The translations under genes and the position numbers were made by a program. The notes under the pieces were generated by a model. It searched no databases. It was not told the origin of the DNA and worked only from the letters and a program-made list of their open reading frames with translations. 15,428 nucleotides of DNA from JBMNUL01 sp050946255 (GTDB taxonomy: Bacteria > Actinomycetota > Coriobacteriia > Coriobacteriales > CADBOM01): contig JBMNUL010000052.1 of assembly GCA_050946255.1 (NCBI GenBank), forward strand, positions 1 to 15,428, given 5' to 3'. Each line of letters opens with the position of its first letter. Position 1 is the stretch's first letter. Positions 7,927 through 14,103 of this stretch are shown piece by piece.

Positions 7927-7946
7927 GGTCGTCTTGCAGAACGACC
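7927..7946 (-). promoter_or_regulatory. Hairpin in the dxs leader
   Basis: GGTCGT (7927-7932) and ACGACC (7941-7946) form a 6-bp stem with an 8-base loop (CTTGCAGA on the plus strand). It lies 25 bases upstream of the dxs start codon. It may influence translation or be part of the leader. I do not recognise a known riboswitch class. Confidence 0.4.
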
Positions 7947-7984
7947 ATCAATTTTTGGAAATTTGATTGAAATGTATTGCTGAC

Positions 7985-7990
7985 AGTATA
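7985..7990 (-). promoter_or_regulatory. Candidate -10 element of a dxs promoter
   Basis: Read on the minus strand this is TATACT, inside an AT-rich island (about 7950-8045) that contrasts with the GC-rich surroundings. No good -35 hexamer is seen at 16-18 bases upstream. The gap 7903-8193 otherwise holds only the hairpins listed separately. I see no RNA gene or conserved small ORF in it. Confidence 0.35.
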
Positions 7991-8114
7991 AAACTAGAGG
8001 GTTGTTTTTCATAATTCACAGCGCCAAACCAGCAGTTTTTTGAGGATTATCTACACATATGAGCTCGATTTGCCTGAATCGGGCAATCTCCATGCGATCA
8101 GAAAGCCTGAGCAA

Positions 8115-8160
8115 AGGGCGTTGCCCTACCGGCCGTTCAAAATCGTGGAGCAGCTGCTCC
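8115..8160 (-). terminator. Two small hairpins downstream of xseB
   Basis: GGAGCAGCTGCTCC (8147-8160) is a perfect 14-base palindrome 34 bases after the xseB stop, followed on the minus strand by ACGATTTT. AGGGC-GTT-GCCCT (8115-8127) is a 5-bp stem with a 3-base loop. Either could help end the aroQ-to-xseB side transcripts before dxs. Neither has a proper T-run. Confidence 0.3.
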
Positions 8161-8193
8161 CGCCTGCAGTTCAATTCTGTTCCTCAGAGTCCC

Positions 8194-8619
8194 CTAGTCC
8201 TCGGATTGCGCATCGGAAGCGGCATCTTCACCGGTATCCTCCCCGGGAATTGCGCCGCCATCTTCACCGGAAGCACCCACTTCGCCTGGGTCGTCCACGG
8301 AACCGGCCTCATCGGTCTCCCCATCTGAATCCCCAGCATCTGCAGCGTCATCGATGCCTTCAGAGCTCTCGGCATCGCCAGAGCTCGCATCTTCTCCCGA
8401 AAGGCCATCCTTCGTAGCATTGAAGGTCTCTAGCTCTTCCATTGAGAAATCGGTCATGTCGATGAGATCGGCGCAGCTGTTGCCAAGTCGCACGGCCTCC
8501 TCGTAGAGATCGAGAGCCTGCTCCAGTGAGACGTCCTTGGACCTGATCTGCTCGACGATCTCATCGAGATGGTCCTTGACCCTTGAATATGAACTCTGAT
8601 TATCGGGATGACGGTCCAT
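8194..8619 (-). CDS. xseB: Exodeoxyribonuclease VII small subunit with acidic C-terminal tail
   Basis: 141 residues, where XseB is normally about 60-90. Residues 12-55 carry the family helical hairpin, with the hallmark LEQALDLYEEAVRLGNSCADLI. From about residue 65 to the end the chain is Asp/Glu/Ser/Gly-rich with almost no hydrophobic residues, predicted disordered. XseB binds XseA to form exonuclease VII, which degrades single-stranded DNA into oligonucleotides. Start is ATG 8619-8617, three bases after the nusB stop, so translation is probably coupled. xseA, which usually sits directly upstream, is not in this window. The core assignment is firm; the tail function is unknown. Confidence 0.88.
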   Translation of the reverse strand: MDRHPDNQSSYSRVKDHLDEIVEQIRSKDVSLEQALDLYEEAVRLGNSCADLIDMTDFSMEELETFNATKDGLSGEDASSGDAESSEGIDDAADAGDSDGETDEAGSVDDPGEVGASGEDGGAIPGEDTGEDAASDAQSED

Positions 8620-8622
8620 CTG

Positions 8623-9336
8623 CTAGTCCCCGCTTTCAATTTCCCGAGTGCTCTGAGAGCCACGATCCGGATCTTTATCTTTGGGGGTGTCCTCGTCAGA
8701 ATCGGAATCCCACTCGATGTCCATCCCCTCGAACCCCAAGTCAGAATTCTCGTCCTCTGCATCCTCATCGGATTCCAGGTCATCAGAACCTTCCCCTGAA
8801 TCCTCGTCAGAAGAATTCCCCTCGCTGAAATCGACATTGAATTCTCCCATGGAATCGATATCCACGAGCTCCTCGTCGGTCAAGGCAGTGACCTTCTCAG
8901 GGGAGTATCCGTTCTCTATCTGCTTGGCGACCTTGCCGAGCACGCCGTTCACGAACCTGTAGGAATCGTCCTCACCGCCAAAATGCTGGGCGAGTTCCAC
9001 CGCCTCGTTGATCGATACTCCAGACGGGATGTCGTTCCTGTAGAGCAGCTCGTAAACCGCGATTCGGAGAATCGACTTGTCGGTGGCGGGCATCCTGGAG
9101 ATTGTCCAGTTCTCCGATGCCTGGGAAATGGTCCTGTCGATTGCATCGATGTTGCTCACGACCCCATCGTAGAGTTCCTTCGCATAGTCCTCGATGACCA
9201 CGTTGTCCAAGACCTCCGTCACGTTGTCCGGACCGCATTCGGACTCGTCGACGAAATCCCTGGTGAAAAGCATCTGCAGGGCCTGCGCCCTGGCCCTCGA
9301 CCTTGCCTCGCCCTTTTCAGAACGTTTCGAAGACAA
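8623..9336 (-). CDS. nusB: Transcription antitermination factor NusB with acidic C-terminal tail
   Basis: 237 residues against the usual 130-160. Residues about 10-145 are the all-helical NusB domain (RSRARAQALQMLFTRDF, NWTISRMPATDKSILRIAVYELLY, GVSINEAVELAQHFG, YRFVNGVLGKVAKQ). NusB with NusE (S10) binds boxA RNA and supports antitermination of rRNA operons. Residues about 150-237 form an Asp/Glu/Ser-rich tail. The start codon is TTG (9336-9334), chosen because GAGGAG sits six bases upstream, within the last codons of the Asp23-family gene, and the conserved domain begins shortly after. Gaps to both neighbours are three bases, so this is a coupled Asp23-nusB-xseB unit. Confidence 0.94.
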   Translation of the reverse strand: MSSKRSEKGEARSRARAQALQMLFTRDFVDESECGPDNVTEVLDNVVIEDYAKELYDGVVSNIDAIDRTISQASENWTISRMPATDKSILRIAVYELLYRNDIPSGVSINEAVELAQHFGGEDDSYRFVNGVLGKVAKQIENGYSPEKVTALTDEELVDIDSMGEFNVDFSEGNSSDEDSGEGSDDLESDEDAEDENSDLGFEGMDIEWDSDSDEDTPKDKDPDRGSQSTREIESGD

Positions 9337-9339
9337 TGC

Positions 9340-9741
9340 CTACTCCTCGAATTGAAGTGCCGAGACGTAGATGTTTATCGCATCGATCTCGATTCCAACC
9401 TGGCTGTAAAGCGCATCGGAAACGTTGATTCGAATTCCATCGACGATGTCCTGCAGCTTGTAGCCATAGTAAATCTGAATGCTGATGTCCAAGACGATGT
9501 GGCCACCATCAGATGCCACCACAACGCCATCGTTGCTGGCCGTGCGCATGAGAACCGAAGAGAACCCGTTCTCGACGCGTGGGCCGCCAACAGCAGCCAC
9601 TCCCGGAACCTCGGAGGTCGCCTTTGTCACCATGGTCTCCACCACACCCGGCGCGATGCCGAGGTGTGCGACCGTGGAATGGCTTTCCGAATCCGGCTGG
9701 GTGTAGGTTCCATCAATGTTGGATTTCAGTGCGTTCTTCAT
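9340..9741 (-). CDS. Asp23/Gls24-family envelope stress protein
   Basis: 133 residues with the Asp23 (DUF322) fold: GIAPGVVETMVTKATSEVPGVAAV, a variable loop, then the hydrophobic strand HIVLDISIQIYYGYKL and a C-terminal SDALYSQVGIEIDAINIYVSAL. Relatives such as Staphylococcus Asp23 and Gls24 are small cytosolic or membrane-associated proteins linked to cell-envelope stress. Members encoded next to nusB are common in Gram-positive bacteria. No signal peptide or membrane segment is present. I start at MKNALKSNID (ATG 9741-9739) because GAGGAG lies six bases upstream. An ATG 11 codons earlier (9774) has no such site. nusB follows after three bases and accC ends 76 bases upstream. Confidence 0.85.
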   Translation of the reverse strand: MKNALKSNIDGTYTQPDSESHSTVAHLGIAPGVVETMVTKATSEVPGVAAVGGPRVENGFSSVLMRTASNDGVVVASDGGHIVLDISIQIYYGYKLQDIVDGIRINVSDALYSQVGIEIDAINIYVSALQFEE

Positions 9742-9775
9742 ATAAATCTCCTCGGTTACAACCCAGAACGTCAAC

Positions 9776-9811
9776 TAGGTTAACCTATATGAGCAGCGGG
9801 GTGCACGACAA
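9776..9811 (-). promoter_or_regulatory. Candidate promoter and palindromic operator before the Asp23 gene
   Basis: TAGGTTAACCTA (9776-9787) is a perfect 12-base palindrome in the accC-Asp23 gap. On the minus strand TTGTCG (9811-9806) and TATAGG (9789-9784), 16 bases apart, form a weak promoter whose -10 is overlapped by the palindrome. That is the geometry of a repressor site. The bound protein, if any, is unknown. Confidence 0.4.
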
Positions 9812-9817
9812 GGGGCC

Positions 9818-11167
9818 TCAGTTGTCCCCGAACTCCTTCTCAATGAAATCGGTGTAGACTTCCCCGCGCTGGAAGTCCTCGTTCTCCACGACCATCTTGT
9901 GGAATGGAATCGTGGTCGGAATGCCCTCGATGACGAACTCGTCTAGCGCCCTCCTCGCCCTGTCGATGGCCTCGTCGCGGTCTATGCCCCAAACCACCAG
10001 CTTGGCGAGCATCGAATCGTAGTACGGAGGGATCGTGTATCCCTCGTAGAGATGTGTGTCCACCCTGACGCCCGGTCCTGCCGGCATCCTGAGCTTCGTG
10101 ATCTTTCCGGGGCTGGGACGAAAATCGTTGTCCGGGTCCTCGGCGTTGATCCTGAACTCGATTGCATGCCCGAACGGGGAGAACGGGGCCCTGTCCTTGC
10201 AGGTCATCTCTTCACCTGCGGCGATCCTTATCTGCTCCTTGATGATGTCGACCCCGGTGATCGACTCGGAAACTCCATGCTCGACCTGAACCCTGGCGTT
10301 CATTTCCATGAAGTAGAAGCTGTCGTCGACGTCGAGCAGGAACTCGACGGTCCCAGCATTTGTGTAGCCGCTGGCCTCGACCATCCTGAGAGCAGTGGCG
10401 CCCATCTCCTGGCGGAGCTCCTCTGTGAGAGCCGGTGAGGGTGCCTCCTCGATCAGCTTCTGATGGCGCCTCTGGATCGAGCAGTCGCGCTCGCAGAGGT
10501 GCACCCTGTTGCCATGCTTGTCGGCGAGGACCTGGATCTCGACGTGTCTTGGCCTGAGAATCAGCTTCTCGATATAGCAGTCTCCGTTTCCAAAGGCCGA
10601 CAGCGCCTCGTTCCTGGCGGTATTGAAAGCGCTCTCCATCTCCTCGTCGGAGTAGACCTCGCGCATTCCCTTGCCTCCGCCACCGGCGCTTGCCTTGACG
10701 AGGACCGGGTAGCCCACCTTGCGTGCGAACTCCCTGGCATCCTCGACGGACTCGACGACCCCGTCGCTGCCGGGAACAGTTGGGACATGTGCCCTGGCCG
10801 CGGTCTCCTTTGCGTTCGCCTTGTTGCCGAGTGCGTCCATGACATCCGGGTCGGGGCCGATGAAGACGATATCGTTGTCGATGCAGGCACGGGCGAAGTC
10901 GGAGTTCTCGGCCAAAAACCCATAGCCGGGATGAATCGCCTCTGCGCCCGTGATCTGTGCGGCACCTATGATGGCGGGGATGTTGAGGTAGGACTTGGCT
11001 GACTGGGCGGGACCAATGCATACGGCCTCGTCGGCCATGCGCACGGCCTCGGTGTCGGCGTCGGCTGTGGAATAAACCACGACCGACTTGATGCCCATCT
11101 CCTTGGTGGCTCTAATTACTCGGAGGGCCACCTCCCCCCTGTTGGCAATGAGAATCTTGTCGAACAT
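9818..11167 (-). CDS. accC: Biotin carboxylase subunit (AccC)
   Basis: 449 residues, the standard length for a stand-alone biotin carboxylase, which uses ATP and bicarbonate to carboxylate biotin on a carrier protein. Visible are the N-terminal FDKILIANRGEVALRVIRA, the ATP-grasp loop KASAGGGGKGM (159-169 region), K-E-R residues in YIEKLILRPRHVEIQVL, and the catalytic set E275, E288, N290 and R292 (FMEMNARVQVEH). The block usually read as HPVTE is HGVSE here (Pro to Gly at 298). It follows the carboxyltransferase-carrier fusion by 120 bases and has an AGGAGAAGG ribosome site. The fused carrier is the likely substrate. No accA or accD is in the window, so membership in acetyl-CoA carboxylase cannot be judged. 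ATG 11167-11165 is the start. Confidence 0.96.
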   Translation of the reverse strand: MFDKILIANRGEVALRVIRATKEMGIKSVVVYSTADADTEAVRMADEAVCIGPAQSAKSYLNIPAIIGAAQITGAEAIHPGYGFLAENSDFARACIDNDIVFIGPDPDVMDALGNKANAKETAARAHVPTVPGSDGVVESVEDAREFARKVGYPVLVKASAGGGGKGMREVYSDEEMESAFNTARNEALSAFGNGDCYIEKLILRPRHVEIQVLADKHGNRVHLCERDCSIQRRHQKLIEEAPSPALTEELRQEMGATALRMVEASGYTNAGTVEFLLDVDDSFYFMEMNARVQVEHGVSESITGVDIIKEQIRIAAGEEMTCKDRAPFSPFGHAIEFRINAEDPDNDFRPSPGKITKLRMPAGPGVRVDTHLYEGYTIPPYYDSMLAKLVVWGIDRDEAIDRARRALDEFVIEGIPTTIPFHKMVVENEDFQRGEVYTDFIEKEFGDN

Positions 11168-11287
11168 CTACCTTCTCCTGCTTGTCATTTCCTTGTTGCC
11201 CCGACCAGCCAATAGAGCCTGATATCCTCGACGCTTCGGCAAACTGCGGTCGAAGACGCATCGGGCGGCTTGCAGCTGCATGCGGTC

Positions 11288-13180
11288 TTAGCCCTGCTGC
11301 TCGCCCTTGACCTTGGCGTCCGGCATCGGCTCGATATAGAAGAGGATTGTGCCGAACTCGACCGGGGCACCATCCTCCTGGCAAACTTCGCGAACGACGC
11401 CGATCTGCTCCGCGGGAACCTCGTTCATGAGCTTCATCGCCTCGACGATGCAGAGCGTCTGACCTGCCATGACCTCGTCTCCGACCTTGACGAACGGGTC
11501 TGCGCCGGGAGACGGGGCAGCATAGTAGGTGCCCACCATCGGGGATTTCACCGGAATCCAGTTGACTGGCCTTGCAGCGTCGTCTTTTTCGGCAGGTGCA
11601 GCCCCAGCCTCGGGAGCTGCCTCGGTTTGGGTAGCTTGCACTACGGGCTGAGAGGCAACGGCCTGCGCGGCTGCCTCTCCGGGCGCCCTCACAGTGACCT
11701 TCATTCCGGCTTCCTCGACCGTGACCTCTCCGACGTTCGATTCTTCGACTGCCTTGATGAGATCTCTGATCTGATTGATGTCCACGTAGTCCTCCTCTAT
11801 CGTCTCACGCGACTCTTCCTCCATGAGGAAGGGCGTGCTCTCAGATGAGCGGTGCTTGGAGAGAAATGCCCTTGCCGTCTCCGGGAACAGGGCATACATC
11901 AGCACGTCCTCTTCGCTGGTGGCGAGGTCTCCAATCTCCTCTTCGTAATCCTCGTAGGACGTGGTCACGAGCGTGCTCGGCGGGATATCCGGATCGAGCG
12001 GCTTTGTGTCCCCGAGGACCTTCTTCACGATCTCGAGATTCAGTGGGCCCGGTGCCTTGCCATAGTATCCGGCCAGATAGTCCTTCATCTCCTGCGAGAC
12101 TACCGACCAACGCTTGCCGGTAAGAACGTTCAGCACTGCCTGGGTGCCAACGATCTGAGACATCGGGGTCACCAGGGGCGGGTATCCGACCTCGGCCCTG
12201 ACCTTGGGAATCTCGTCCATGACGTCTTGGAGCCTGTCCTCGGCGTTCTGCGTCTGCAGCTGGCTGATGAGGTTGCTCATCATCCCGCCAGGGACCTGAT
12301 GGCTGTAGACCTGCATGTGGATGAGCGAGGTGACGCCTCGCTTGTAGTGGTTCCTTACCCTGACCTCTTCCCAGTACTCTGCGATCTCGAAGAGGAGCTT
12401 GAGGTCGAGCCCGGTATCGTAACCGGATTCCTTGAGGGCAGCCACAATCATCTCCACCGCGGGTTGGGAGTTGCCGAAGGCAAGCGGGGCGGTGGCGCAG
12501 TCGACGATTGCAGCTCCAGCCTCGGCGCCCTTGATGTAATTGGCCGGGGCCATGCCGCCAACGTAATGGCAGTGGAGGTGGATTGGGAGCCCGACCTCCT
12601 CGCGGAGTGCCGTCACCATGCGCTCGGTGCGGTATGGGGTGAGCATTCCGGCCATGTCCTTGATGCAGATGGAATCGGCCCCGAGCTCCTTCCACTTGAG
12701 CGCGTAGTCGATGTAGCTGTCGAGAGTGTGGACCGGGCTCATCGTATAGGAGATGGCACCCTCGAGGTACCCGCCGCATTCCTTGATGGCCTCCGCGCTG
12801 TCGGTGACGTTCCTGATGTCGTTCAGGGCATCGAAGATCCTGAACACATCCACGCCGTTTCTATGAGCCGCCTTGAGGAACCTGTTCACGATGTCTTTCG
12901 AATAGTGTCTGTATCCGACCAGGTTCTGTCCACGGGACAGCATCGCCAGCGGGGTGTTGGGGCAATGCTTCTTGATCGCACGTAGCCTCTCCCACGGATT
13001 CTCGTCCAGGAACCTCAGGCAGGTATCGAACGTCGCGCCTCCCCAAGCCTCGAGCGCCCAGTATCCAACCTCGTCCATCTTGGAGAGGATGGGGAGCATG
13101 TCCCCCGTCTGCATCCTGGTTGCCCAAAGAGATTGGTGGGCATCTCTGAGTGTGGTGTCCATTATCTGAAGCGTTCTCAT
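11288..13180 (-). CDS. pycB: Pyruvate carboxylase B/oxaloacetate decarboxylase-type carboxyltransferase fused to AccB-like carrier
   Basis: 630 residues. Residues 1 to about 280 are the HMGL-like TIM barrel carboxyltransferase (IMDTTLRDAHQSLWATRM, GVDVFRIFDALND, ICIKDMAGML with the modified-Lys position, and the metal motif HLHCHYVGG). About 290-455 is the conserved PYC/OADA domain. From about 467 the sequence is a whole AccB: an N-terminal DINQIRDLIKAVEESNVGEV segment, an Ala/Pro linker, then the biotinyl domain with VKSPMVGTYYAAPSPGADPF and EAMKLM, where K583 is the biotin site. It should interconvert pyruvate and oxaloacetate together with AccC encoded next. No oadB or oadG membrane subunit is seen, so an anaplerotic pyruvate carboxylase is more likely than a sodium pump. 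Start is ATG 13180-13178 behind GGAGGGAGG. Confidence 0.93.
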   Translation of the reverse strand: MRTLQIMDTTLRDAHQSLWATRMQTGDMLPILSKMDEVGYWALEAWGGATFDTCLRFLDENPWERLRAIKKHCPNTPLAMLSRGQNLVGYRHYSKDIVNRFLKAAHRNGVDVFRIFDALNDIRNVTDSAEAIKECGGYLEGAISYTMSPVHTLDSYIDYALKWKELGADSICIKDMAGMLTPYRTERMVTALREEVGLPIHLHCHYVGGMAPANYIKGAEAGAAIVDCATAPLAFGNSQPAVEMIVAALKESGYDTGLDLKLLFEIAEYWEEVRVRNHYKRGVTSLIHMQVYSHQVPGGMMSNLISQLQTQNAEDRLQDVMDEIPKVRAEVGYPPLVTPMSQIVGTQAVLNVLTGKRWSVVSQEMKDYLAGYYGKAPGPLNLEIVKKVLGDTKPLDPDIPPSTLVTTSYEDYEEEIGDLATSEEDVLMYALFPETARAFLSKHRSSESTPFLMEEESRETIEEDYVDINQIRDLIKAVEESNVGEVTVEEAGMKVTVRAPGEAAAQAVASQPVVQATQTEAAPEAGAAPAEKDDAARPVNWIPVKSPMVGTYYAAPSPGADPFVKVGDEVMAGQTLCIVEAMKLMNEVPAEQIGVVREVCQEDGAPVEFGTILFYIEPMPDAKVKGEQQG

Positions 13181-13206
13181 TTACTGCCTCCCTCCAAGAG
13201 GTCAGC

Positions 13207-13236
13207 CTGCGGCGAGTTCGAAGGAAACCCCCGCAG
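13207..13236 (-). promoter_or_regulatory. Hairpin just upstream of the pycB ribosome site
   Basis: CTGCGG (13207-13212) pairs with CCGCAG (13231-13236), a 6-bp stem with an 18-base loop that contains the palindrome TTCGAA. It ends about ten bases before the GGAGGGAGG ribosome site, so it could modulate translation. I match it to no known riboswitch. Confidence 0.35.
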
Positions 13237-13277
13237 ACGTGGTATTTCAATGTCGGTGCCGGTTGCCACTAAACACC

Positions 13278-13311
13278 GCTGCCGCTTGCCCTTGAAAGGG
13301 CCCGCGGCGGC
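13278..13311 (-). promoter_or_regulatory. Long hairpin in the efp-pycB gap
   Basis: GCCGC (13281-13285) pairs with GCGGC (13304-13308). A two-by-two mismatch follows, then GCCCT (13288-13292) pairs with AGGGC (13297-13301), closing a four-base loop (TGAA on the plus strand). G13278-C13311 and C13279-G13310 extend the outer stem. It lies about 100 bases after the efp stop and about 100 before pycB. It could be the efp terminator, but no T-run follows on the minus strand, or it could be a leader element. Confidence 0.45.
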
Positions 13312-13362
13312 TCGTGGTCTGACCCTTTATCAAATCTCCGGCCACATCGACGCCAATGCCTA

Positions 13363-13371
13363 ATGATAGCA
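13363..13371 (-). promoter_or_regulatory. Candidate extended -10 for pycB
   Basis: The minus strand reads TGCTATCAT, a TGn-extended -10 hexamer (TATCAT), upstream of both leader hairpins and 36 bases after the efp stop. It would give the pycB-accC genes their own start. No clear -35 is seen. Confidence 0.3.
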
Positions 13372-13406
13372 ACATATCAACATCGAAGGCCCGGAACCTT
13401 GCAAAA

Positions 13407-13967
13407 CTAGACACGGGTGACGTAACGTCCGTCCCTCGTGTCGATCTTGAGCATATCGCCATTGTTCACGAACATCGGAACCTGCACGACCGCGCCGGTC
13501 TCTAAAGTCGCGGGCTTTGTGCTGCCCTGAACGGTGTCGCCCTTGAATCCGGGCTCGGTGTCGGTGACCTCCAGCTCCACGAACATCGGGGGCTGGACTC
13601 CGATCATCTCGTCACCGGCGTACTGGATCAGGCAGATATCGTTCTCCTTGAGCCATTTGGTGCCCTCGCCGATCACATCACCGGGAATCGACATCTGCTC
13701 GTAGCTCACATTGTCCATGAAGTAGTAGTCGTCCCCATCCTTGTAGAGATACTGCATCTCCTTGGTCTCCATCCTGACTTCCTCGAACTTCTCGCCCGCA
13801 CGGAAAGTGAGTTCGTTGACCCTGCCGGTCCTGACGTCACGGACCTTCGTGCGCACGAACGCACCACCCTTGCCTGGCTTGACGTGCTGGAATTCGATGA
13901 TGATGTTCGGCTTGCCATCGATCTCGATGCACTTGCCGTTCTTGAAATCAGCGGTGGAAATTGACAT
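13407..13967 (-). CDS. efp: Translation elongation factor P
   Basis: 186 residues, the standard three-domain EF-P. It binds ribosomes stalled on polyproline stretches and promotes peptide bond formation. The domain I loop is HVKPGKGGAFVRTK, with K33 at the tip, the residue modified in many bacteria. No modification gene (epmA, epmB or ymfI type) is in the window. The C-terminal OB domain ends with VPMFVNNGDMLKIDTRDGRYVTRV. Start is ATG 13967-13965 with AAAGGAA upstream. The 136-base gap to pepP contains AT-rich promoter-like sequence, so efp probably has its own promoter although it lies in the aroQ-pepP-efp cluster. Confidence 0.98.
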   Translation of the reverse strand: MSISTADFKNGKCIEIDGKPNIIIEFQHVKPGKGGAFVRTKVRDVRTGRVNELTFRAGEKFEEVRMETKEMQYLYKDGDDYYFMDNVSYEQMSIPGDVIGEGTKWLKENDICLIQYAGDEMIGVQPPMFVELEVTDTEPGFKGDTVQGSTKPATLETGAVVQVPMFVNNGDMLKIDTRDGRYVTRV

Positions 13968-14015
13968 GTGAGACGTTCCTTTCGATTCACCCTCGCTTAG
14001 TGTGCAAACAAGAAA

Positions 14016-14026
14016 AATATATCATA
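14016..14026 (-). promoter_or_regulatory. Candidate -10 region for efp
   Basis: The minus strand has overlapping TATGAT (14026-14021) and TATATT (14021-14016), followed by a T-rich stretch, about 50 bases before the efp start. It is the most AT-rich spot in the right half of the window. The -35 is not recognisable. Confidence 0.45.
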
Positions 14027-14047
14027 CGACCTGTAATGAACTGCTCC

Positions 14048-14084
14048 CGCATCGGTTCAGGTGCATGACGCTGCCGCCGATGTG
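14048..14084 (-). terminator. Possible hairpin after the pepP-type gene
   Basis: CGCATCGG (14048-14055) can pair with CCGATGTG (14077-14084). In plus-strand sense that is eight pairs with one G-U, with a 21-base loop. It lies 20 bases downstream of the peptidase stop. There is no T-run directly after it, so termination is only a possibility. Confidence 0.25.
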
Positions 14085-14103
14085 CAGGGCAATGGTCATC
14101 TGG

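Noticed and set aside
8047..8057. DnaA-box-like TTATCTACACA
   Set aside because: It has extra bases relative to TTATNCACA, is single, and no dnaA, dnaN or box cluster is nearby.
11168..11287. Short gene or RNA in the pycB-accC gap
   Set aside because: The 120 bases contain only a small palindrome (TGCAGCTGCA) and a 5-bp hairpin. There is no start with a ribosome site and no tRNA-like fold.
11288..13180. Sodium-pumping oxaloacetate decarboxylase
   Set aside because: No oadB or oadG membrane subunits are present and a biotin carboxylase gene follows, which favours the carboxylating direction.
13181..13406. Known riboswitch upstream of pycB
   Set aside because: I compared it mentally with cobalamin, TPP, SAM, glycine and T-box core motifs and found none. 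Only unspecific hairpins remain.
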